From Jeotgalibaca dankookensis (GTDB lineage Bacteria > Bacillota > Bacilli > Lactobacillales > Aerococcaceae): 64,000 nucleotides of DNA. The stretch is from the NCBI RefSeq assembly GCF_002005405.1, contig NZ_CP019728.1:1426001-1490000 (forward strand), given 5' to 3'. Shown here piece after piece: positions 17,551-24,298 of the stretch. The position numbers and the translations under genes were made by a program. How positions within the stretch are numbered: position 1 is the stretch's first letter; every line of letters starts with the position of its first letter. The notes under the pieces are model-generated. The model was not told where the DNA came from and did not search any database. It saw only the letters and a program-made list of their open reading frames with translations.

Positions 17551-17641
17551 TTTGGTAGCCTCTTTTCTATTTATTTTATTTTTTTACAAACCCCTTAACC
17601 GCTTACATATAGAGTTTAATACATCCTATCTATTAGGTCTA

Positions 17642-17668
17642 CTTATAGAAATTGATAGAAGCTATAAG
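17642..17668. promoter_or_regulatory. Dyad CTTATAG-N13-CTATAAG upstream of acyl-CoA dehydrogenase
   Basis: Perfect 7-base arms (17642-17648 and 17662-17668) lie about 90 bases before the dehydrogenase start, in the only gap between it and the ytnP-like gene. The spacing is compatible with a LysR-type regulator site. The downstream sequence 17600-17607 contains a TGTAAGCG half of a cre site. Confidence 0.4.
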
Positions 17669-17673
17669 TAAAA

Positions 17674-18531
17674 CTAAATGTATCTTTTTTTACTGCGTTT
17701 CAAGGTAGCGATCATTTCTTTTCCTTCTTTATCCCATTGAATCATCCGGTAAACAACGTCATGGTAAAAGATAAATTTATAACCATTTTTATAAGCTTCT
17801 GCTAACCAAGCTTGTTTGGCGTAGATGGTATCCATTGGATAATCATCGTAAGCCATTACCCAAAGTGGATTTTGTTGGGCGTGGATTGGCATAATATCTG
17901 CCATATGTAGGAGTGTCTCATTGCCCTGAGTTAACTTAATAATGGCATGTCCCCTACTATGGCCACCCGTATGGTACATCGTTATACCGGGCACAACTTC
18001 TAATTCTTTTTCAAAAGTGACCACCTGATCTTGAATCGCTTCCCAATTCTGTTTCCAGTAGGTACTCTTAGAACGAATATTGGGCTCACGTACTTCATCC
18101 CATTCAATTTGCGTCATATAAATTGTTGCATTTGGAAAAGATGACACCAACTGGTCTTTCTCATACCGCGTTAATCCGGTGGCATGATCAAAATGCATAT
18201 GGGTCATCAATACTACGTCAATATCTGCTCGTGTTAAATTTAAAGATTCCAAACTTTCTTCAATAGTTGACTCTTCGTGGACACCAAAATTTCTTTTTTG
18301 TTTTTCTGTTAACTTACCCTTTTCAATCCCGCTATCAATTAAATAATTTTTGCCTTGGTACTGAATTAATATCGGTTCCGTCGCATTTTCAATTTGATTG
18401 TTATCATTTGAAGCATATTTACGGCTCCATAGTGGTTTGGGAACAACACCAAAGATAGCACCCCCATCATAAGACACTACTCCACCATCCAACCAGGTTA
18501 AAGTCATATCATGAAACTGTAAAGTATCCAT
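17674..18531 (-). CDS. ytnP: YtnP-like quorum-quenching lactonase (metallo-beta-lactamase fold)
   Basis: This 285-residue hydrolase has the metal-binding motif HMHFDH at residues 111-116, a second ligand set in HTGGHSRGH (187-195), and the bridging aspartate in HMADIMP near residue 212. The segments [17 protein letters not shown] and [13 protein letters not shown] closely resemble Bacillus subtilis YtnP, a lactonase that interferes with signalling by other bacteria. The start at 18531 follows AAAGGGG by eight bases; a TTG two codons earlier is less likely. It follows the CoA-transferase-like gene by 27 bases, so they form one unit. In this setting it might instead act on an acyl lactone or thioester (inference). 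Confidence 0.82.
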   Translation of the reverse strand: MDTLQFHDMTLTWLDGGVVSYDGGAIFGVVPKPLWSRKYASNDNNQIENATEPILIQYQGKNYLIDSGIEKGKLTEKQKRNFGVHEESTIEESLESLNLTRADIDVVLMTHMHFDHATGLTRYEKDQLVSSFPNATIYMTQIEWDEVREPNIRSKSTYWKQNWEAIQDQVVTFEKELEVVPGITMYHTGGHSRGHAIIKLTQGNETLLHMADIMPIHAQQNPLWVMAYDDYPMDTIYAKQAWLAEAYKNGYKFIFYHDVVYRMIQWDKEGKEMIATLKRSKKRYI

Positions 18532-18558
18532 ATTCAAGTCCCCTTTCTAACTTACCCT

Positions 18559-19146
18559 TTAAACTTTTTCTAATATTCCCTCATGGACTTTTTCTACTAC
18601 ATAATCAACAAAAATTCCTGGCGTTTGCGGAATCGTCGACTCAAATTCATTAGCCTCCACAACTTCTAAGGCTTCTACAACAGTTGTTTGTGATGCTAGT
18701 GCCATTAGATTGTTCATATTCCTATTTGTATATTTTGCTACCATATTACCGTGTCTATCAACCTTATTAGCAAACAGTAATGCAACGTCTGCATAATAGT
18801 TAGAATTTTGACCAAAACCAGCTTGTAATAACTTTTGATAAAGTTCTTCTTGAGGTAGAAGTTCCACTTCTAATTCACCAGCTTGTATTTGTCGTTTAGC
18901 CTCTTGATTGGTTCTAATATAGGATACAATTATTTTTTTAAATTGTTTGGCTGCTACCATTTTACCGGGACCTAGGTTAGTAAAACCGGTATCATTTGCA
19001 ATTAACGTTAAATCCTTGACTCCACTTTTTACGATTGCATCAATCAGACTTTCAGGTAAGTCACTACCCAAAAACCCCCCAATCATTATCACTGCTCCAT
19101 CTTCAATAGTATTTATCGCTTCTTCTATTGTTATGAGTTTATTCAT
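18559..19146 (-). CDS. Shortened CoA-transferase subunit A-like protein (orphan)
   Basis: This 195-residue protein matches 3-oxoacid CoA-transferase subunit A (AtoD/ScoA): AVIMIGGFLGSDLPESLIDA, GVKDLTLIANDTGFTNLGPG, IGTN-like IRTNQEAKR and VDRHGNMVAKYTNRNMN. The family is normally 215-230 residues. The glycine-rich loop with TPTGVGT that should follow the GELEVELLPQ segment is missing, an internal loss of about 28-30 residues. No B subunit, which carries the catalytic glutamate, is encoded nearby. It may therefore be inactive alone, or have a changed role. It is followed by ytnP. No frameshift is visible and the reading frame is intact. Confidence 0.75.
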   Translation of the reverse strand: MNKLITIEEAINTIEDGAVIMIGGFLGSDLPESLIDAIVKSGVKDLTLIANDTGFTNLGPGKMVAAKQFKKIIVSYIRTNQEAKRQIQAGELEVELLPQEELYQKLLQAGFGQNSNYYADVALLFANKVDRHGNMVAKYTNRNMNNLMALASQTTVVEALEVVEANEFESTIPQTPGIFVDYVVEKVHEGILEKV

Positions 19147-19234
19147 CTTGCAACCTCCGCTAGCACTTTAATCATGTTTGTAAGAACGCTCTCTTTCTTC
19201 TACACTCTAATCGTTGAAACATTAAAATGCCACT

Positions 19235-19261
19235 AGCTAATTATAATACTCCTTATTAGCT
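19235..19261. promoter_or_regulatory. Dyad around a -10 in the rpoN / CoA-transferase-like divergent region
   Basis: AGCTAAT (19235-19241) and ATTAGCT (19255-19261) flank a TATAAT (19242-19247), a likely -10 of rpoN on the plus strand. A protein binding the dyad could control either divergent gene. Confidence 0.4.
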
Positions 19262-19344
19262 CAGGTTATAGAGGGTTCTATTTTATTCTGTTATTTATTT
19301 AATGTGCCCGTGTGGTAATATGGAAGCAGAAAGAGGTGTTCGTT

Positions 19345-20643
19345 ATGGAGTTTAATCAGCAATACACGCAAAAACAAACTCAAAAACAAACCTACGTCCC
19401 CAACTTAGTACAAGGGATGGAAATTTTACAGCTGAACCGAATGGATTTGGCAACTTATTTAAACCGTATCCTATTAGGAAACCCCTTTATTGAAATGAAC
19501 ATTAATGAACCTTTAACAATCTCCGCTAAAGATGTGTCTAATAATGATGTATCTGCTATTATTGAACAAACGTCTGTTTACCAGATTTCTCTTTATGAAT
19601 TTTTACAAGAACAGATTTACCTTTTATATAAAGATACTACTTTACGCCAGTTAATTTTTTGGTGGATGAGTCAACTAGATGAACGTGGCTATGTGACCAA
19701 ATCTCTATCAGAAGCGGAGATGGAAACTGGTGCTTCTCAAATAGCTTTGTTGGATGCTTTAACTTTATTGCAACAGTTGGATCCACCTGGTATCGCCGCA
19801 CGTACCTTGCAAGAATGTTTAATGATTCAAACAGATCGTTCTGACTTTGCACCGAATATCGCTTACTTGGTTCTAGAAGAGCACTACGATGATCTCATCC
19901 ATAAGCGTTGGAAAAAAATATCGAGCCATTATGATGTGTCTTTAGAGGATGTTAAAGCTGTTTATGAGTATGTTCAAGGCCTAACGACGGCACCGGCTGA
20001 AGCTTTTGAATCGCGTTCCAAAAAAATTCCTTACATTGTCCCAGAGCTTATGGTTGAATTAATTGATTCTAATCTCATAGTCAAAGAAACTAAATATAAA
20101 ACACCTTTATTAACTTTAAACACCACTTATTTTAACGATATGAAAGCCGTCGATGATAAAGAAGTTTCCGCCTATGTTACAGCTAAGAAACAAGAATTCG
20201 AGCAGCTACAGGCTAGTTTAATCAAACGTAAAAAAACAATTTTAAAGGTTGGAACGGCAATTATTATGCATCAGCAGGCTTTTTTTATCAATGAAGAGAG
20301 TCCTTTGAAGCCACTTCAGTTAAAGGATTTAGCCGCAATTTATCAACTCAGTGAATCGACGATTAGTCGTGCTGTTCGTGATACCTTTGTCCAAACACCT
20401 AAAGGAATTTTTGAACTGCGATCCTTTTTGTCAAGGCGTATGCAAGATACCGACCAATCTCGCGATGATGTTTTGAAGATTATTGAAAATTTGATTGCGG
20501 AAGAAGATAAAGCGTCACCACTTTCAGATCAAAAATTAGTAGCATTATTAGAAGAACAAAGGATTCCTGTCTCACGTAGAGCGATTGCGAAATATCGTCA
20601 ACAACTTCAAATCCCTTCGTCAACCAAGCGTAAAATAAGATAG
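19345..20643 (+). CDS. rpoN: RNA polymerase sigma-54 factor RpoN
   Basis: This 432-residue protein has the three sigma-54 parts. The N-terminal activator-interacting region is Gln-rich (QQYTQKQTQKQTYVPNLVQG), then comes the core-binding domain, and the C-terminal DNA-binding domain has the helix LSESTISRAVRDTFVQTPKG. The RpoN box SRRAIAKYRQ is at residues 410-419. The ATG at 19345 follows GAAAGAGGTG; an earlier GTG at 19312 has no ribosome site. The sigma factor would read the -24/-12 promoter at 24183-24199, driven by the LevR-type activator encoded next to it. Confidence 0.95.
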   Translation: MEFNQQYTQKQTQKQTYVPNLVQGMEILQLNRMDLATYLNRILLGNPFIEMNINEPLTISAKDVSNNDVSAIIEQTSVYQISLYEFLQEQIYLLYKDTTLRQLIFWWMSQLDERGYVTKSLSEAEMETGASQIALLDALTLLQQLDPPGIAARTLQECLMIQTDRSDFAPNIAYLVLEEHYDDLIHKRWKKISSHYDVSLEDVKAVYEYVQGLTTAPAEAFESRSKKIPYIVPELMVELIDSNLIVKETKYKTPLLTLNTTYFNDMKAVDDKEVSAYVTAKKQEFEQLQASLIKRKKTILKVGTAIIMHQQAFFINEESPLKPLQLKDLAAIYQLSESTISRAVRDTFVQTPKGIFELRSFLSRRMQDTDQSRDDVLKIIENLIAEEDKASPLSDQKLVALLEEQRIPVSRRAIAKYRQQLQIPSSTKRKIR

Positions 20644-20669
20644 AATCATCATCAGAATATCAAAATAGG

Positions 20670-20709
20670 CCGCTAGTGATGAAATTTCAAGAAAAATCAT
20701 CACTAGCGG
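20670..20709 (+). terminator. First twin hairpin, probable rpoN terminator
   Basis: Perfect 13-bp stem CCGCTAGTGATGA/TCATCACTAGCGG starts 27 bases after the rpoN stop and is followed by TTTTAATATTTTT. It shares its arm sequence with the second hairpin at 20723-20758. Confidence 0.7.
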
Positions 20710-20722
20710 TTTTAATATTTTT

Positions 20723-20758
20723 GCTAGTGATGAAATTACTCCATATTTCATCACTAGC
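20723..20758. repeat. Second twin hairpin with the same arm sequence
   Basis: Perfect 14-bp stem GCTAGTGATGAAAT/ATTTCATCACTAGC. GCTAGTGATGA thus occurs four times in alternating orientation within 90 bases. A smaller palindrome CTAAT-GATG-ATTAG follows near 20776-20789. Confidence 0.75.
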
Positions 20759-20794
20759 CAGTAAATGATAGATTCTAATGATGATTAGCGCAAC

Positions 20795-20829
20795 AAAAAA
20801 GCCATCTGAAATTTTCAGATGGCTTTTTT
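20795..20829. terminator. Terminator between rpoN and the mannose PTS operon
   Basis: 16-bp stem AAAAAAGCCATCTGAA with its complement (20814-20829), loop of 3 bases, and T runs on either strand. It ends the PTS operon on the minus strand. Confidence 0.88.
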
Positions 20830-20836
20830 TTATAAA

Positions 20837-21775
20837 TTATCCAAAGATTCCTAATACATAACCGATAATTCCGACTACGAAAAGACCAAAGATAATTGTA
20901 ATTGGGCTAACTTTTTTACGTAACAACCAGATACATAGTAGTGTTAATAGTAATGGTGCAATACCTGGTAATAAAGAGTCCAATGTATTTTGGATGGTGG
21001 TAACTTGTTGCGGTTCAATACTTAAACCGGATTGGATTTCAGTTACTACATTTTTAAGCATATCGCCTGAAACCACACCTTCATTGGCTGCATCCGCAAC
21101 TGCTTGGAAATTGACCATATCTTGTGGGTCAACATCCACACGGCTTAATACCATTGGGAAGTTCATATTTGTCCAACGTGGTACAAGCACACCCATGATA
21201 AACATACCTAGAACTGATGCACCTTGTGTTAATTTTTGCATCAACCCACCGGATAGGTTTTGGGCAATATTCCCACCTTGTACATATCCTAATTCTTGTG
21301 AATACCATAGGAAAGCCATACGAATAAGGTTCCATGCTAGGAAGAAAATGATTGGTCCAAGATAATTTTTACTCAATGCTAATGAAGCTGCAAAGGCACC
21401 TAATACAGGACGAAGTGTTCCCCAGAAGATTGGGTCACCCACACCAGCTAAAGGTCCCATCATCCCAATTTTTACACCTTGGATAGCGGCGTTATCAATA
21501 TCACGACCAGCTGCTCTTTCTTCTTCCAAAGTCAATGTTACACCCAGTACCGGTGCAGCTAGATAAGGATGTGTATTAAAGAATTCCAAGTGACGTTTCA
21601 ATGCTTGGGCACGGTCTTCTTTTGTTGTGTAAAGTTTTTTAAGTGCTGGAATCATTGCATATGCCCAACCAACGTTTTGCATACGTTCAAAGTTCCAAGA
21701 TGCTTGTAGGAACTGACTTCTCCAGAAAACTGTTAGACGATCTTTTTTGGTTAATTTATAATTTTTTTCAGACAT
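20837..21775 (-). CDS. PTS mannose-type IID component (sigma-54 operon)
   Basis: This 312-residue membrane protein has SQFLQASWNFERMQNVGWAY, the conserved HLEFFNTHPYLAAPVLGVTL segment, and C-terminal hydrophobic helices ending near the last residue. It pairs with the IIC encoded upstream. IIC and IID of the mannose PTS are known receptors of class IIa bacteriocins in Listeria and enterococci. The gene is last in the operon, before the terminator at 20795-20829. The order IIB, IIAB, IIC, IID matches the enterococcal mpt operon. Confidence 0.93.
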   Translation of the reverse strand: MSEKNYKLTKKDRLTVFWRSQFLQASWNFERMQNVGWAYAMIPALKKLYTTKEDRAQALKRHLEFFNTHPYLAAPVLGVTLTLEEERAAGRDIDNAAIQGVKIGMMGPLAGVGDPIFWGTLRPVLGAFAASLALSKNYLGPIIFFLAWNLIRMAFLWYSQELGYVQGGNIAQNLSGGLMQKLTQGASVLGMFIMGVLVPRWTNMNFPMVLSRVDVDPQDMVNFQAVADAANEGVVSGDMLKNVVTEIQSGLSIEPQQVTTIQNTLDSLLPGIAPLLLTLLCIWLLRKKVSPITIIFGLFVVGIIGYVLGIFG

Positions 21776-21793
21776 TATTTCATCGCTCCTTTT

Positions 21794-22600
21794 TTAGTAA
21801 TCATTTAAGATATCGTCGAGTGGATCGCCGCCATTGCTTGAAGATCCACCGCCACCGCCGCCACTGCCTTGGTTAAACTCAGGTGAGAATTGTAGGTATA
21901 GAAGTGCTAGTACAACACCAATAATCCCCATTGCGATTAAGTTCAAATCTCCAATTGCAGATAGCGCAAATCCTAGAGCGAAGAAGATCCATAGTTTTGG
22001 TGTCGCCATCATGTTGATAACCATTGCGTAACCAACTGCTACGATGAATCCACCTGCTACAGCTAGACCACCAGTTAACCAGTCTGGAATACTATTCAAT
22101 GCATTTGTAACAAGTTCTGCTGGTACTGCTAAAATAATTGCTGCTGGAATCATGATACGTAAACCTTGTAATACAAGGGCACTTAAGTGATAAAGCTCTA
22201 CGCCACGGAATGATCCTTCGGCTGCTTTTCTATCGGCACCATGTGCAAACGCAACAGTTGCAGTACGTACAAACATAGTTAGTACTTGACCTGCCACTGC
22301 CAATGGAATTGCTAAGGCAATCCCTTCAGTAATACTTGCGCCATTGACGGTTACAAGAATAGCTGATGCTACTGATGCTAAAGCCGCATCCGGTGCTACC
22401 GCTGCCCCAATGTTCATCCATCCAAGTGCAATCAATTGAAGCGTTCCACCTAAAAGAAGTCCTTCTAGTGGCTTACCTGTTGCGAGCCCGATTAATGTAG
22501 CTGCTACGATTGGTTGGTGAAATTGGAATTGGTCCAAAATCCCTTCCATTCCGGCAATAAATGCAACGATTAATATTAAAATAACTGTGATAATACTCAT
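21794..22600 (-). CDS. PTS mannose-type IIC component (sigma-54 operon)
   Basis: This 268-residue sugar channel has multiple membrane helices (MSIITVILILIVAFIAGMEG at the N-terminus) and DQFQFHQPIVAATLIGLATG. After the last helix it ends in a Gly/Ser-rich tail with six successive glycines, followed by an acidic DPLDDILNDY end, as in many Lactobacillales ManY proteins. It works with IID. The substrate is mannose/glucose, inferred from the IIAB and LevR context. Confidence 0.93.
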   Translation of the reverse strand: MSIITVILILIVAFIAGMEGILDQFQFHQPIVAATLIGLATGKPLEGLLLGGTLQLIALGWMNIGAAVAPDAALASVASAILVTVNGASITEGIALAIPLAVAGQVLTMFVRTATVAFAHGADRKAAEGSFRGVELYHLSALVLQGLRIMIPAAIILAVPAELVTNALNSIPDWLTGGLAVAGGFIVAVGYAMVINMMATPKLWIFFALGFALSAIGDLNLIAMGIIGVVLALLYLQFSPEFNQGSGGGGGGSSSNGGDPLDDILNDY

Positions 22601-22631
22601 ATCAATATTCCCTCCTTATTTCCTATGCTTA

Positions 22632-23600
22632 TTAGTTGAATTTTGCTTTTTTCATTAATTCCCAGAGATTTTTACGTTGGTCTGCCGGAACTTTACGTAC
22701 GTCAAATGTGACCCCTTTATCACGTAGAGCTTCCAAAGCTTTAACGTCTTCTTTATCAACAGAAAGCACATTGTTAATCATTATTTTACCTTCTGAATGG
22801 GCCATTGAGCCGATGTTTACTTCTTTAATTCCAACGCCACCTTCAACAACGCGAAGAATATCGGTTGGGTTTTCAAATAATAGAAGTGCGCGTGTTGCAC
22901 CAAACCGTGGATCATTCCAAATTTCAATCATTTTAGAAATAGGAATCACGTTTGCTTTAATACCTGGAGGTGCTGCTTGGGTAATCAATGATTTACGCAA
23001 GTCGTCTTTCGCAACTTGGTCCGATACAACAATAATACGTGTCGGTTTAACATCTTTAGACCAAGCTGTTGCAACTTGACCATGAAGCAAACGTGAGTCT
23101 AAACGGGCTAAGGCGATATCAATCTGACCTGACCCAACAACGGTTCCTTCTGGTAAAGCTTGCATGGGTTGTTTTGTTTCTGTTGCTACTTTTGGTTCTT
23201 CATATAATTCTTCTGGTTTTACTTTAATGTTTTCTTTTGCGACTGGCACAATTGCTCTGGCGATATCATGTGAACTATCCATTGCAAAACGTGAAGTGAT
23301 AGCTTCAATGACCATAGGTAAGTTTAATCCAGCTACAATTGCCCATTGTTCTTGATGTTGATCAAAAAGGGTTGTTGCTTGGTTAAAAGGTGTTCCACCC
23401 CATAAGTCTGCTAGTAATAATACCTCTTCTGTGTCAAAACTTTTTGCTGCCGCTTCAATTTTAGCACGAATGTCATCTGGTCCTTCGCTTGGTTGTAAGG
23501 TTACTGCTGCAATATTTTCTTGTTCTCCTACAATCATGGTTGCTGATTGAAGAATGCCTACTGCAAAATCTCCGTGGCTTGCTAATATAATTCCAACCAT
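22632..23600 (-). CDS. PTS mannose-type IIAB fusion (sigma-54 operon)
   Basis: The 322-residue protein joins a IIA domain (residues 1 to about 130; His9 in ASHGDFAVG) and a IIB domain (from about residue 160; the active histidine in DSRLLHGQVAT). A proline/alanine/glutamate-rich linker separates the domains. Phosphate passes from HPr to His9 and then to the IIB histidine. It follows the separate IIB gene by 11 bases, so the operon encodes two IIB domains, as in enterococci. Confidence 0.93.
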   Translation of the reverse strand: MVGIILASHGDFAVGILQSATMIVGEQENIAAVTLQPSEGPDDIRAKIEAAAKSFDTEEVLLLADLWGGTPFNQATTLFDQHQEQWAIVAGLNLPMVIEAITSRFAMDSSHDIARAIVPVAKENIKVKPEELYEEPKVATETKQPMQALPEGTVVGSGQIDIALARLDSRLLHGQVATAWSKDVKPTRIIVVSDQVAKDDLRKSLITQAAPPGIKANVIPISKMIEIWNDPRFGATRALLLFENPTDILRVVEGGVGIKEVNIGSMAHSEGKIMINNVLSVDKEDVKALEALRDKGVTFDVRKVPADQRKNLWELMKKAKFN

Positions 23601-23611
23601 TCATTTCCCTC

Positions 23612-24103
23612 CTAAATATAACTGCCTTTTTTTAATACATCCATTAATAATTGTTTCCGATCACTGGGAACTTTTCGAATTTCCAATTCAATCCTTTGCT
23701 GATCCAAATATTTAAACGCATCAATGTCTTCTTGATTAACAGAAACAAAATGCGTCACCATTTGTTTTCCGTCTGTAAACTTCATCCCACCAATGTTAAC
23801 TGTTTGAAAATTAATCCCATTTTTATAAATTGTGACGACATCTGCGGGATTTGTAAATAAGAGCATGACTTTAACATCTTTAAGCATGGGGTTCATATAA
23901 ATATCAATGAGTTTATTCAAAGTTATGACATGTGCTTTTATACCAGGTGGTGCTGCTTGGCTCAACAGTGTTTTTTGAATGGGATTAGCTGCTACTTCGT
24001 CACTGACAACAATAATTCGGCTAATCCGATTATCTTTTGCCCACGTTATCGCAACTTGACCGTGAATCAACCGATCATCTATTCGGATTAATTGGATGTC
24101 CAT
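23612..24103 (-). CDS. PTS mannose-type IIB component, first gene of the sigma-54 operon
   Basis: This 163-residue free IIB begins MDIQLIRIDDRLIHGQVAIT, with the phosphorylated histidine in RLIHGQ. The start at 24103 follows AAGGAG by six bases; an ATG 48 bases earlier lies in the leader with no ribosome site. It duplicates the IIB domain of the IIAB protein encoded next. The sigma-54 promoter is 80 bases upstream. Confidence 0.9.
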   Translation of the reverse strand: MDIQLIRIDDRLIHGQVAITWAKDNRISRIIVVSDEVAANPIQKTLLSQAAPPGIKAHVITLNKLIDIYMNPMLKDVKVMLLFTNPADVVTIYKNGINFQTVNIGGMKFTDGKQMVTHFVSVNQEDIDAFKYLDQQRIELEIRKVPSDRKQLLMDVLKKGSYI

Positions 24104-24182
24104 AGTATTCTCCTTCCAATCGGTAGACGTCTCTCCTTTCTTCATATACATGAGAACAGATTATGCCCCTTATCTATATATA

Positions 24183-24199
24183 AGCAAGAAGCGTGCCAA
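24183..24199 (-). promoter_or_regulatory. Sigma-54 (-24/-12) promoter of the mannose PTS operon
   Basis: Read on the minus strand the sequence is TTGGCAC (24193-24199), five bases, TTGCT (24183-24187). This is an exact match to the TGGCAC-N5-TTGCW consensus with GG and GC at the correct 10-base spacing. It lies upstream of the IIB gene and downstream (on this strand) of the activator gene. RpoN is encoded at 19345-20643. Confidence 0.92.
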
Positions 24200-24251
24200 C
24201 TTGTATTAGTGTTTTTTCGCTATCTAACAGCCTTTACAACTATACACAAAT

Positions 24252-24278
24252 AAAAACACACTAAGTAAGTGTGTTTTT
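24252..24278 (-). terminator. Terminator of the LevR-type activator gene
   Basis: Perfect 11-bp stem AAAAACACACT/AGTGTGTTTTT with a 5-base loop, 21 bases beyond the activator stop and just upstream of the sigma-54 promoter. Confidence 0.82.
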
Positions 24279-24298
24279 AGTGTATTTTCTCATTTTAT

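Noticed and set aside
20670-20758. CRISPR-like repeat array
   Set aside because: Repeats alternate in orientation with no regular spacers and only four copies.
24183-24199. Ordinary sigma-70 promoter for the mannose PTS operon
   Set aside because: The exact -24/-12 sequence with an adjacent rpoN and GAFTGA activator explains the start better; no good -35/-10 pair was seen.
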